64,000 nt of DNA from Flammeovirgaceae bacterium UBA5008 (GTDB taxonomy: Bacteria; Bacteroidota; Bacteroidia; Cytophagales; Cyclobacteriaceae), in assembly GCA_002398365.1 (NCBI GenBank), contig DGYK01000063.1:441864-505863 (forward strand), given 5' to 3'. Numbering within the stretch: position 1 is the first letter of the stretch; the number at the start of each line of letters is the position of its first letter. Below, one piece after another: positions 51,999-61,103 of the stretch. The notes under the pieces were generated by a model. It worked only from the letters and a program-made list of their open reading frames with translations. It was not told the DNA's origin and did no database searches. A program made the position numbers and the translations under genes.

Positions 51999-54164
51999 TT
52001 ATTTTTCCGGATGCTTGGCATATCGCTCAAAGAATTCGATTACACGCAGCATGTGATCCATCATGCGACCAGGGTTTCCGCTGCGCGTTAATTCGTGCCC
52101 TTCTTTAGGATAGCGAATGTACTCCACCGGCTTATTCAATATCTTCAAACTTTTATACAACATCTCCGATTGAATTACACCGGTGCGCAAATCAACATCG
52201 CCATGGATAATTAGCAAAGGTGTTTTGATTTTGTCTACGTAAGTTAATGGCGACTCGGAATCGAGCAATGCTTTTGTTTCTTTTTGCCAGGGATAACCGC
52301 CAAAATGATCGGGTACTAATCGCCAGGCATTTCCTTCACCCATGAAAGTTGTAAGGTCGTATACGCCACGCTGAGCATTGGCCGCTTTGAAGCGATGATC
52401 GTGACCAACAATCCATGCCACCATGTAACCGGCATAACTTCCACCTTCCACAAAAAGATTTTCTTTGTCGATCCAAGCGTGTTGCTTCATGGCTTCATCC
52501 AACGAAGCGAGAATATCTCCGGCAGGGCTACTTCCCCAATCTTTGAAATTTCCTTTTTTGAATTTATCACCATACCCACCGCTACCGCGAGGGTTACAAT
52601 ACACCACGCCATACCCCCAGCTATTTTCTAATTGATATTCGTGCCACATCGAAAAGATGCCTGGTCCCCACATAGCAGAAGGGCCACCGTGAATATTCAA
52701 AATGGTGGGATATTTCAATCCCTCTTTCTTGTTAATGGGTTCCATCACCCAATATTGAATTTTAGTGCCATCGGGTCGTGTGTACCAATATTCAGTGGGT
52801 GCAATAATGTTTTTTTCTTTTACCCAACTTTCGTTGAATTTGGTGAGTTGCTTGTGTGGCTTAGCAGATTCTTTGAGATTGAATGAATAAATCTCCCACG
52901 GATTTTTTGTTTCGGTAAGTGCATACACCACCTTATCGCCACGAATGTCATAATCATTTACACCGTTGTCGTTGCCGAATAGTTTGGTTTCTTTTCCTCC
53001 GGTAGCTGCGATTGAGTAGAGCGGAATATCACCTTCCGTTTGAGCCGTAAAGAAAATAGTTTTACTGTCGGCAGACCAGTTACCCTGGCTGGCATCTCGA
53101 TCATAAGCAGCTGTAAGGGAGAGCGGACTTCCTCCCATGGCATTGACAACGGCTAATTGCGTTTGAGGTGCATGCCGATTGGAAACCGTTTCGGCATAGA
53201 ATAAAATCTTTTTTCCATCCGGTGAGAATTTAGCATTCGATAAACTATAGCTATTCCATGTCAGGAATTCTTTGGCTGTTTTTCCGGCCACGTCAATCAT
53301 CCAAAGATCAGTATCCTGCTCATCATCGGGAGCTACTTTATAAACTTTTGAGTGACATACAATTTGTTTTCCATCAGGGCTCCACTCACCACCTTCAAAA
53401 TCCTGATACCCGCTAGTGAGTTGAAGTGCTTTTTCATCTGCGCCAAGCGACTTGACAAACAAGTGACTAAAATCTTCTTCGGGTTGAAGGTTTAATTCGC
53501 CTTGTAATTGTTGACGAGTGAGAACGCGTGGGTTTCCATCAATAGCGTTTTTCGACAACCAGGCGCGGACTTCTTCTAAACTACCATCCGGACTATTCTT
53601 CACATTTTTCTTTTCATCGGCTTTCAGTTTTTTCCAATTCGGTTCGTCACCCACTTTTCGTGCGGGCCGTTCGTAATCCCACGTAAGTGAACCATCAATT
53701 GCATAAAATGGAAGGGATGAAGCGAATAAAATTTTCTTTCCATCGGGGCTCCAGCGCGGACGAGTGGCACCGAATTCGGCTTTGGTGATCACCGAAGCTT
53801 CACCTCCATTCATGGGAAGTATCCATATTTGTGATTTATCGCCATCGCTTCGTACGAAGGCGATCGTTTTGCCATCAGGACTCCACTGTGGTTGACCATC
53901 GTTTTTATCGCCAAACGTAAGTTGACGTGGCTCATCGTTGCCTACTAAATCCAAGAGATATAGCTGACGCGTGTAGTAATATTCATTTTCGTTTTTCACC
54001 GCTTTGCGAATAACTACTGTAACCGCTTTGGAGCCATCCGGTGAGATTTGAATTTGGTTGGTGGTAACAATCTTCATCAGATCAGAAGCTACCACGGGAG
54101 TTTTAGTCTGTGCCGATGCATTGACAGCAATGAAAATCAGCAGTAGAAATTTTAATTTTTGCAT
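51999..54164 (-). CDS. Secreted S9-family prolyl oligopeptidase-type peptidase
   Basis: A 721-residue protein with a signal peptide ending at ASAQ (residue 19). An N-terminal seven-bladed propeller of PD40-type repeats (ISPDGSKAV, WSPDGKTIAFV, FSPDGKKILF) covers about 25-440. The alpha/beta-hydrolase domain follows, with nucleophile in GGSYAGYM at about 575, Asp in GDVDLR at about 654 and His in KEGHELTR at about 689. It is of the acylaminoacyl-peptidase/DPP-like S9C branch. It should cleave oligopeptides in the periplasm. It lies 30 bp downstream of an M20 hydrolase, with which it may be co-transcribed. Confidence 0.95.
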   Translation of the reverse strand: MQKLKFLLLIFIAVNASAQTKTPVVASDLMKIVTTNQIQISPDGSKAVTVVIRKAVKNENEYYYTRQLYLLDLVGNDEPRQLTFGDKNDGQPQWSPDGKTIAFVRSDGDKSQIWILPMNGGEASVITKAEFGATRPRWSPDGKKILFASSLPFYAIDGSLTWDYERPARKVGDEPNWKKLKADEKKNVKNSPDGSLEEVRAWLSKNAIDGNPRVLTRQQLQGELNLQPEEDFSHLFVKSLGADEKALQLTSGYQDFEGGEWSPDGKQIVCHSKVYKVAPDDEQDTDLWMIDVAGKTAKEFLTWNSYSLSNAKFSPDGKKILFYAETVSNRHAPQTQLAVVNAMGGSPLSLTAAYDRDASQGNWSADSKTIFFTAQTEGDIPLYSIAATGGKETKLFGNDNGVNDYDIRGDKVVYALTETKNPWEIYSFNLKESAKPHKQLTKFNESWVKEKNIIAPTEYWYTRPDGTKIQYWVMEPINKKEGLKYPTILNIHGGPSAMWGPGIFSMWHEYQLENSWGYGVVYCNPRGSGGYGDKFKKGNFKDWGSSPAGDILASLDEAMKQHAWIDKENLFVEGGSYAGYMVAWIVGHDHRFKAANAQRGVYDLTTFMGEGNAWRLVPDHFGGYPWQKETKALLDSESPLTYVDKIKTPLLIIHGDVDLRTGVIQSEMLYKSLKILNKPVEYIRYPKEGHELTRSGNPGRMMDHMLRVIEFFERYAKHPEK

Positions 54165-54194
54165 GTATTCGGTGAATTAAAAGTGAAGCAATTT

Positions 54195-55634
54195 TTATTT
54201 GTTGTCAGTTGGAATAGGAGGAGGCCCTTCCGGAATGTAGGGTTTATACAAGAAGGCACCTTTGCGTTTCTCGAATTCTGTGCGAATGTCTTTACGCAGT
54301 TGCTCATTTTCAAAAAGATCAACCATTGTCATAGCCAATGATTTCGATGCGAGGATAAGACCTTTGTGCCCGATGCTCATGCCGCCACAAGCTACGACAC
54401 TCCATCCGTGCCACGCAGTATTTTTTGGAGCGGTAGTTGCGACTAATGTGATTTCCGGTACAAGCCAACTCACATCGCCCACATCGGTAGAACCTCCCAC
54501 CGGATGTTCCAGTGTTTCACGAAGCGGATAAATTTTTCCATCCAACTCTACTATCTTTCCACCTTGCTCTTGTTGAATTTTTTGTGCGAATGCTTGCTCT
54601 TCGGGCGTGTAGGTGATTGGGCCGAGAATTTCTAAATTTTTTTGCAGCACTCCTGCTCCTGTGCGATTGACCAGAATTTCATAGTCGCCTGCCTGCACGG
54701 TTACTTTTGCTTCTACTCCGGCAATCATTCCCGCACCTTGTGCAATTTCTTTGACGCGCGTAAAAACTTCATCGACACCAGTTCGCTGACTATCGCGCAC
54801 CCACATCCAAACTTTGGCATACTCGGGCACCACATTTGGAACATCGCCACCCGCTTTGATTGCATAGTGCATGCGCACGCTGGGGCGCACATGTTCGCGT
54901 AATAAGTTAACGCCAAATGTAAATGCCTCGAGCGCATCTACGGCACTGCGACCATTCCATGGGTCAGCTGCTGCGTGTGCCGCCTTGCCTTTAAACTCAA
55001 CCACAAAATCAACCATGGCTTGAGAGCTTTGAGTGCTGGCACCAATTTCTACATCCGGGTGCCAATCCAGACAAACATCTAAATCATTGAAGAGACCTTC
55101 ACGAGCCATATACACTTTTCCACCTACCGATTCTTCGGCAGGAGTTCCATAAAAACGAATGGTGCCTTTTAGTTTTCCTTGTGCGATCAAATCTTTGATG
55201 GCGATAGCGGCACCTAAACTGCCGGCACCAAACAAATTGTGACCACAACCATGTCCGGCTGCTCCTTTTTCCAATGCTTCTTTGGTAGGAGTTGCTTTTT
55301 GTGAAATGCCGGGCAGAGCATCGTATTCGCCCATTATGCCAATGATTGGTTTGCCGGATCCAAACTCGGCTACAAATGCTGTGGGCAACCCGGCAACGCC
55401 ACGCGTAACGCGGAACCCTTGCGCCTGGGCATAGTCAGCTAATTCTTTGGATGACTTATGTTCGCGCAAAGCGGTTTCTGCATACGCCCAGATTTTATCA
55501 CTGATGGCAATGAGATTGGCTTGATTTTTTTCTACCGATTGAATGACGGCTGATTTATTAGGACTTATTTTTTTGGTTTGTGCCCGCGTTGAAACGGTGG
55601 CAATAATTAAAACAAGAATAAGAGAAAGCCGCAT
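54195..55634 (-). CDS. Secreted AbgB-like M20 amidohydrolase
   Basis: A 479-residue protein with a signal peptide ending at TRAQ. It has M20 motifs: GIMGEYDALPG at about 100-110, AAGHGCGHNLFGAGSLGAA at about 122-140 and GTPAEES near 162, with the lid domain at about 195-310 and GGSTDVGDVSW near 400. This set resembles the AbgB subunit that splits p-aminobenzoyl-glutamate and related aminobenzoyl amides. The periplasmic location and the following S9 peptidase gene suggest nutrient release from amides or peptides. It is longer than the M20 protein at 20133 and only distantly related. Confidence 0.9.
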   Translation of the reverse strand: MRLSLILVLIIATVSTRAQTKKISPNKSAVIQSVEKNQANLIAISDKIWAYAETALREHKSSKELADYAQAQGFRVTRGVAGLPTAFVAEFGSGKPIIGIMGEYDALPGISQKATPTKEALEKGAAGHGCGHNLFGAGSLGAAIAIKDLIAQGKLKGTIRFYGTPAEESVGGKVYMAREGLFNDLDVCLDWHPDVEIGASTQSSQAMVDFVVEFKGKAAHAAADPWNGRSAVDALEAFTFGVNLLREHVRPSVRMHYAIKAGGDVPNVVPEYAKVWMWVRDSQRTGVDEVFTRVKEIAQGAGMIAGVEAKVTVQAGDYEILVNRTGAGVLQKNLEILGPITYTPEEQAFAQKIQQEQGGKIVELDGKIYPLRETLEHPVGGSTDVGDVSWLVPEITLVATTAPKNTAWHGWSVVACGGMSIGHKGLILASKSLAMTMVDLFENEQLRKDIRTEFEKRKGAFLYKPYIPEGPPPIPTDNK

Positions 55635-55745
55635 AAAGGTTTGGTTTAGGAAGGGAAGATATTAAAAATAATGCGGGTATGGATGTAGCAAGGATTGGAT
55701 TTCACAACCTTTTTGACAGACGGTGTGTCAAAGAAAAAACGAAAT

Positions 55746-56105
55746 ATGAAGAAGCTATTGGTATTGATACTGGTCATCGTTTCAGCTTGTTCCAAAGAAA
55801 CGGTTAAAACCTCGAATTGCACAGTAGAAGCAACTGTTCGTGATTTGACAGGCTTAGATGGCTGTGGTTTTGTATTTGAGCTGAATGATGGTACGCGATT
55901 GGAACCGCAAATTCTGATGTATTGTGGTGCGATGCCTTTATCGCCCGAGGTAACAAACGATCCACTTTACAATTTTCAGTTTGTTGAGGGAAAGAAAGTC
56001 AAGATAAGCTATGAACAAGTCGAGGGAGCCAGTATTTGTATGGTTGGACCGATGGTAAAAATTACGTGTCTCACGGAATTGTCATCACCAGAAAATAATT
56101 TCTGA
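55746..56105 (+). CDS. Small lipoprotein
   Basis: A 119-residue protein starting at ATG 55746 (the frame opens at 55695). The N-terminus is a lipoprotein signal with lipobox-like IVSAC (Cys15). The mature part is one small beta-rich domain with four cysteines (CTVEA, GCGFVF, YCGAM, ICMVG, plus ITCLTE), some likely paired. A YEQVEGASICM-type motif is seen in small Bacteroidota lipoproteins of unknown function. It is a single gene, divergent from the M20 hydrolase. Confidence 0.75.
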   Translation: MKKLLVLILVIVSACSKETVKTSNCTVEATVRDLTGLDGCGFVFELNDGTRLEPQILMYCGAMPLSPEVTNDPLYNFQFVEGKKVKISYEQVEGASICMVGPMVKITCLTELSSPENNF

Positions 56106-56121
56106 TTGGCTGAATCCAATT

Positions 56122-57645
56122 CTACTTCTCAGCAATCATTGCCAGAATTTCATCAATAAATTCGCGGGTGTTGCTCAGGCGTGGCACTTTATTTTGACCA
56201 CCCAACTTGCCTCTGCGCTTCATCCAATTATAGAATGTGCCGCTGGTGACACTGCGAACAATCGGGGCTACCAATGCAATATCGTGCGCGCGTTTGGCAT
56301 CATAATCGGAATTGACTTTACGCAAGGTAGTATCCAATACATCCGAGAATTTGGATAAATCAGAAGGTTGAATTTTAAACTCAATGATCCACTCGTGTCC
56401 ACCGCGTTTGGATTTTTCAAGGTAGATAGGTGCTGCTGTGAAATTGTCAATGACAGCACCTGTTTGTTCGCAGGCAGCGGTGATGGCTGTTTCTGCATTT
56501 TCAATAATCACCTCTTCGCCAAAGGCATTGATAAAATGTTTGGTGCGACCGGAGATGCGAATTCGGTAGGGTGATTTGCTGGTGAACTTGATCGTATCAC
56601 CAATATTGTATCGCCACAAGCCGGCATTGGTGGTAATGACCATCGCATAATTTTTTCCTAGTTCCACATCTTGCAAAGCGATTGCATCCGGATATTCTTT
56701 ATCTAATTCCTCCATAGGAATAAATTCGTAGAACACCCCATAATCTAACATCAGTAAAAGATCTTCTGAATCTTTTTGATCCTGAATACCAAAGAAACCT
56801 TCACTGGCATTGTAGGTTTCCCAATACTTCATGCGATCGCTTGGTATCAGCGACTTGAAAAGATTTTTGTAAGGCTTGAACGCAACCGCTCCATGAAAGA
56901 ATACTTCTAGGTTGGGCCACACTTCTAAGATCGAATTTTTCTTTTCAAGCTCTACAATGTGTTGCAGCAAAAGCACTGTCCATGTTGGTACTCCGGCAAT
57001 CTGAGTTACATCCACGCGAGCCGTTTCGCGCGCCAGCTTTTCAATTTTCTCTTCCCAGTTATCCATCAGCGCTACTTCCAAACTAGGGGTGCGAATGAAC
57101 TCCGCCCACGGAGGCAAATTTTGCATGATCACAGCCGATACATCGCCATAGTGCGAAGAGGAGGTAGGATCGTATTCATTCACGCGATAACTGCCGCCCA
57201 CACCCAGTCCTTTGCCTGAGAATATCTTCGTGTCTGGATAATTATTAATGAAGATGGAATATAAATCTTTACCTCCTTTAAAGTGACAATCTTCGAGTGC
57301 TTCGGATGTTACCGGAATAAATTTACTGCGCGCGTTGGTGGTGCCGCTGGATTTGGCAAACCACTTTACTTCGGATGGCCACAGAATGTTTTGTTCACCT
57401 CGCATCAATCGTTCGATGTAAGGAAAAAGTTGTTCGTAGGTATGAACGGGGATGCGTTTCTTAAAATCTTCGTAGTTGACTAAATCTTCAAATGCATATT
57501 TCTGTCCGAACTCGGTGTAGCGAGCGGCTGCGATCAGCTTCTTCAATACTTCGTCTTGCACTTCATAGGGGTATTTCATGAAAAGCTCCATTTGATGGAT
57601 ACGCTTTTTCATGACCCAGGCAAGGATAGAGTTTAGGATTTGCAT
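56122..57645 (-). CDS. GH3 auxin-responsive-promoter family acyl-adenylate enzyme
   Basis: A 507-residue protein of the GH3 branch of the ANL superfamily. The ATP-binding motif FAKSSGTT is at about residues 97-104, YGDVSAVIM at about 167, ETYNASEGFFG at about 275 and LWRYNIGDTIKF at about 342. Plant GH3 enzymes adenylate acids and join them to amino acids; the bacterial substrate is unknown. It is a stand-alone gene. An FNAFGEEV-type ending (here FINAFGEEVIIENAE) is typical of the bacterial members. Confidence 0.9.
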   Translation of the reverse strand: MQILNSILAWVMKKRIHQMELFMKYPYEVQDEVLKKLIAAARYTEFGQKYAFEDLVNYEDFKKRIPVHTYEQLFPYIERLMRGEQNILWPSEVKWFAKSSGTTNARSKFIPVTSEALEDCHFKGGKDLYSIFINNYPDTKIFSGKGLGVGGSYRVNEYDPTSSSHYGDVSAVIMQNLPPWAEFIRTPSLEVALMDNWEEKIEKLARETARVDVTQIAGVPTWTVLLLQHIVELEKKNSILEVWPNLEVFFHGAVAFKPYKNLFKSLIPSDRMKYWETYNASEGFFGIQDQKDSEDLLLMLDYGVFYEFIPMEELDKEYPDAIALQDVELGKNYAMVITTNAGLWRYNIGDTIKFTSKSPYRIRISGRTKHFINAFGEEVIIENAETAITAACEQTGAVIDNFTAAPIYLEKSKRGGHEWIIEFKIQPSDLSKFSDVLDTTLRKVNSDYDAKRAHDIALVAPIVRSVTSGTFYNWMKRRGKLGGQNKVPRLSNTREFIDEILAMIAEK

Positions 57646-57714
57646 GCCAACGAAACCTCAAAAATAGCCCTAATTAGCTAGGTGGCAATAGGGAAGTAAG
57701 GTAATTGCTAAAAA

Positions 57715-58338
57715 TTAAGGATTTGGTATCCGGGCCTGCTTTCGGTAAATCCAGATATTGCGGATGTACACCACCAGCCCCAGCGATTGGGCTACCAACA
57801 ACACGGGGTCTTTGCGGAAGACAGAATAAATCACCACCAGCACAGAGGCAAATGCACTGATCACCCAAAAACCAAGAGGAAGTAAGGACTGTTTTGCTTT
57901 TTCGGAGAAGTACCATTGGTAGAGATAGCGACAGTTGAGTAGCAATTGCCCGCTAATGCCAATGACGAGCAAAAGCAAGGTTCCTTCGCCCAATGAAAAA
58001 TTCAATTCGAGTTGAACCGCACTGAATACAATAACCGGAGGCACGAGGTAAAGCAACCATTGTATTGCTTTTGGAATCTTTGCCCACGCGCTTTTTAGTT
58101 GCAGGTTGCGAATATAAATGTAAAATGAAATGCCTTGGCCGAGCAGAATAACGGCATCATGGCGTATGAGTCCATAGATTAAAAAAAGAAAAGAGCCGCA
58201 CAAACTCAGTACCCAAAAGATAGTGGGAGATAGCACGCGCCCGGCTCGCTCGGATAAAATCCACTGCACTACCGAGCGCGCCCCAAACAAACCTTGAGCG
58301 AAAAATCCCAGCGCATAAATCCAGTACGACAGATCCAT
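57715..58338 (-). CDS. Membrane protein with two LAB_N (lipid A biosynthesis N-terminal) domains
   Basis: A 207-residue protein made of two copies of a three-helix LAB_N-like unit at about residues 8-80 and 120-200. Matching steps are FGARSVVQWILSE with CRYLYQWYFSE, PTIFWVLSLCGSFLFLIYG with PLGFWVISAFASVLVVIYS, and ISFYIYIRNLQL with LGLVVYIRNIWI. LAB_N domains are found near lipid A and polyprenol glycosyltransferases; their own role is unclear. It is the last gene of the RND efflux operon, 21 bp after the adaptor gene. Confidence 0.85.
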   Translation of the reverse strand: MDLSYWIYALGFFAQGLFGARSVVQWILSERAGRVLSPTIFWVLSLCGSFLFLIYGLIRHDAVILLGQGISFYIYIRNLQLKSAWAKIPKAIQWLLYLVPPVIVFSAVQLELNFSLGEGTLLLLVIGISGQLLLNCRYLYQWYFSEKAKQSLLPLGFWVISAFASVLVVIYSVFRKDPVLLVAQSLGLVVYIRNIWIYRKQARIPNP

Positions 58339-58359
58339 ATCTGCCGGAAAATGTACGCA

Positions 58360-59484
58360 TTATTCTTCGGTGTTTTTTAAGATGCTCAATAAGGAATACG
58401 TTCCGTTGATCACCATTTTTGATTGCGCTAATTCAGCAGGCAAGATCACTTCCGTAAAGTCGTTTTGCGATTTGCCTACTTGCACTTGCACCATTTGATA
58501 GTGAAGCGAATCTTTCTCTACAAATACAAAATGTTGATTGTTGTAGGCCACTACAGCAGTTGAAGGTAAAACAAGATGCTCGCTCGCTTCTGTTTCGATT
58601 AGCGCTTTGAAGTACAATCCGGGAATTAAACTTTGATCTTCTTTTTCCAAGTGGCAATGCACCCGCACCGTGCGATCGGTAGAAATTTCTTTGCCAACCA
58701 AAAATACGGTAGCCATTCGTTCGGTATTTTCATTGGAGAGCATCACCCGCACGCGTTGGCCGATCTTTAAATTCGGCAAATCTTTTTCAAACACCATCGC
58801 CTCGGCATGCAAATGTTCAGTGTCAACAATTTTAAATAATATATCCGTAGGACTTACATGCATGCCCATATTTACGTTGACTTGCGTAACAAAACCGGAA
58901 ATAGGTGAAGCGATGGTGATCGTGTTTTTTATTTCGCCTGCTTCTAATTCTGTCGGATTAATTCCGATCAATTTCAATTTGGCGCTCATGCCTTGCACTT
59001 TGGCTTTTGTGCTGAGATAATTGGACTTGGCCAGTTGCAAACTTTTGGCTGCACTTACATTTTCTTTTACAAGCTCCTCCTGGCGTTTATATTCCAGCGC
59101 AAGAAACTCCAGTTGATTTTTATTAAGCAGATAATCTTCTTGTAACTGAATGTAGTCGGGGTGTTCCATCACTACAATGGTTTGCCCTTTCTTTACGCGC
59201 ATGCCTTGCAAAATGTCGGTGGACTTTACGAAGCCACCCAGCGGAGCGGAGATGGTGACCATATTTTGTGGAGGCACATCGAGCATGCCATTAGCATTGA
59301 TGACACCACTCATGATCTTTTTTTCAGGCGTGCCCAATTTTATATCCAATAATTTGAATTGCTCTGCCGATAGCGTTACCTCATTGCTTTCGTGAGTTGT
59401 TGCATCGGCTGTGGGTTTATCCGATGAAGAGCAACCGACCAAAGCGATAAAAAGACAGAGACTAAGTTTTGCGATTAAGTTCAT
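58360..59484 (-). CDS. RND efflux periplasmic adaptor lipoprotein
   Basis: A 374-residue membrane-fusion protein starting at ATG 59484, which gives a lipobox ALVGC (Cys18). The frame extends to 59508 inside the tolC gene. It shows a lipoyl half VTISAPLGGFVKST near 75, an alpha-hairpin (about 105-155), the second lipoyl half ITIASPISGFVTQVN at about 185, and a beta-barrel. It is a CzcB/CusB-type adaptor. It is translated directly after the tolC gene and works with the RND pump at 61104. Confidence 0.92.
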   Translation of the reverse strand: MNLIAKLSLCLFIALVGCSSSDKPTADATTHESNEVTLSAEQFKLLDIKLGTPEKKIMSGVINANGMLDVPPQNMVTISAPLGGFVKSTDILQGMRVKKGQTIVVMEHPDYIQLQEDYLLNKNQLEFLALEYKRQEELVKENVSAAKSLQLAKSNYLSTKAKVQGMSAKLKLIGINPTELEAGEIKNTITIASPISGFVTQVNVNMGMHVSPTDILFKIVDTEHLHAEAMVFEKDLPNLKIGQRVRVMLSNENTERMATVFLVGKEISTDRTVRVHCHLEKEDQSLIPGLYFKALIETEASEHLVLPSTAVVAYNNQHFVFVEKDSLHYQMVQVQVGKSQNDFTEVILPAELAQSKMVINGTYSLLSILKNTEE

Positions 59485-59494
59485 GTTTATGCGA

Positions 59495-60721
59495 TTAAAA
59501 TTTTCCAAGTAAGTATTCCATTTTTAAAACCGACTGATTGTATTGCGTGAGCGACAACAGGTAATTGCTTTTGATGCTGAGTGCAGTTTTTAAGGATTGT
59601 AAATATTCTATGTAACCGATTTCACCGGCTCGATACGCTTTGCCCGATTGGGTGATCATTAAATTGGCGTTTTGTAAAGCACTGCTTTCGTAATAAACTA
59701 AGCTCGCCTGATTTTTAGCCAGTTCTTTTTGCACTTGAGCGAAACTGCTTTTCAAATTTGTTTCGAATTGCTCGGTTTCATTTCGTGTGATTTCTTCTTG
59801 TATGCCGGCTGATTTGGCTCGTGCCAATTGCGGAGCTACCCAAATGGGAATACTCAGACCGAATTGAAATCCAGTGAAACTTTTGCTCGAAGGAAAGAAG
59901 ACATCCTGACCGTTGACATTTTGAATTCCAGTGAGGCTTTGTGTGAAAAAACCGACTGTAAAATCCGGAAGCAGTTTATTGTTTTCAAGTCGCTTGGCTT
60001 GTTTGCTAACGGTGACTTGTTGTTTTAGATAACTTAATTGTGGATTTGTATCCCAGCTGGAAGAATCAATCAACGACCGCTTGATTAATTTTTCCGAATG
60101 ATACACAGGCTGCTCGGCTTTGAGTAATGCTTGCAAACGAGTGGCCGCAATTTCCATGTCGGTTTGATTGATGCGCAATTGGTTTTTCACTTCCAGCAGT
60201 TGACTTTCGGCTGTGGTTTTTTCCAGCAGATTGCTTTCGCCAGTTTTGAATCGTACGCCTGCAGCGCGATTGAAATCCTGAAACAAGCTATCCTGCGATT
60301 CAAGCAAGCGATGGAGTGCATCCAGATACAATAACTGCTCGTAGGTGAATTTTACCTGATAGGCAATTTCATTTTGTATCACCAATAAATTTTTCTGACT
60401 TCCCACTACGTGTTCTTTCCCCAACTTCACCTGATTGATTAAAGTGGTTGGGAATGGAATAGTTTGCGTGAAAGTATAGTTATCATCTTGCTGAAGCGAG
60501 TTGTATTGCCCATGCATCCACATTGCATTTAGTTTGCCAATATCGGTGCCCGTCTTCTTTAACTGTCGGTAGTAGTCAATAGAATACTCAGCTGCTTTTA
60601 CTGACTGATTTTTTTCTAAAGCAATCTGCACCGCTTGTTGTAAACTGACTAATTGCGCAGACAAGCTAAGAGGCGTTATTAGCAGAATTATTAATGCAAA
60701 ATTTTGAATTTTAAATTTCAT
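59495..60721 (-). CDS. TolC/CzcC-family outer-membrane efflux protein
   Basis: A 408-residue protein starting at ATG 60721 (frame opens at 60751), signal peptide ending at SLSAQ. It has the OEP pattern of long helices, with SLQQAVQIALEKNQSVKAAEY at the mature N-terminus and GEIGYIEYLQSLKTALSIK near residue 370, the latter typical of CzcC-type proteins. It forms the outer-membrane channel of the RND complex. It follows the small four-helix-bundle gene by 4 bp and precedes the adaptor gene by 10 bp. Confidence 0.9.
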   Translation of the reverse strand: MKFKIQNFALIILLITPLSLSAQLVSLQQAVQIALEKNQSVKAAEYSIDYYRQLKKTGTDIGKLNAMWMHGQYNSLQQDDNYTFTQTIPFPTTLINQVKLGKEHVVGSQKNLLVIQNEIAYQVKFTYEQLLYLDALHRLLESQDSLFQDFNRAAGVRFKTGESNLLEKTTAESQLLEVKNQLRINQTDMEIAATRLQALLKAEQPVYHSEKLIKRSLIDSSSWDTNPQLSYLKQQVTVSKQAKRLENNKLLPDFTVGFFTQSLTGIQNVNGQDVFFPSSKSFTGFQFGLSIPIWVAPQLARAKSAGIQEEITRNETEQFETNLKSSFAQVQKELAKNQASLVYYESSALQNANLMITQSGKAYRAGEIGYIEYLQSLKTALSIKSNYLLSLTQYNQSVLKMEYLLGKF

Positions 60722-60725
60722 GGTA

Positions 60726-61073
60726 TTAACTGTTTTGAGACGATTTAACAATTGCGGTTATAATCCTGACAATTTCTTCTGCCTTAGCTATGTAAGGCTC
60801 ATAATCATAAGCAACAAGCTGACTTTTTTGTAAGAGTCGTAACCAATACAAAGACTCCCTTGCTTCTTTTGATGCAATGCTCATCTTAGAAATAAAGTCT
60901 TTACGAGACTGGCCAGCAATTGCTTCTTCAACATTAGCTCCTATTGAAGTAGCAGAACGAAGTAATTGCTTGGATAGAACATACTCCCGATTTTCTAAAA
61001 GCGTAGAGTATAGGCTAATTATTAAAAGAGAGAATTCAAATGTTTTAGTTTGAATGATATTATCCGTTTTCAC
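60726..61073 (-). CDS. Four-helix-bundle (S23/23S rRNA intervening-sequence) protein
   Basis: A 115-residue all-helical protein. It matches the S23 family by KTDNIIQTKTFEFSLLIISLY at the N-terminus, the LSKQLLRSATSIGANVEEA stretch (about 35-53), KDFISKMSIASKEARESLYWL (about 59-79) and the final YIAKAEEIVRIITAIV helix. I placed the start at GTG 61073, giving MKTDNIIQ; the frame opens at TTG 61082 and no ATG exists. Family members were first found in 23S rRNA intervening sequences but are often free-standing; their role is unknown. It is embedded inside the RND operon, 21-30 bp after the pump gene and 4 bp before tolC. Confidence 0.88.
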   Translation of the reverse strand: MKTDNIIQTKTFEFSLLIISLYSTLLENREYVLSKQLLRSATSIGANVEEAIAGQSRKDFISKMSIASKEARESLYWLRLLQKSQLVAYDYEPYIAKAEEIVRIITAIVKSSQNS

Positions 61074-61103
61074 TGAAGTCAATTAAAAATTCACAATTAA
61101 TAA

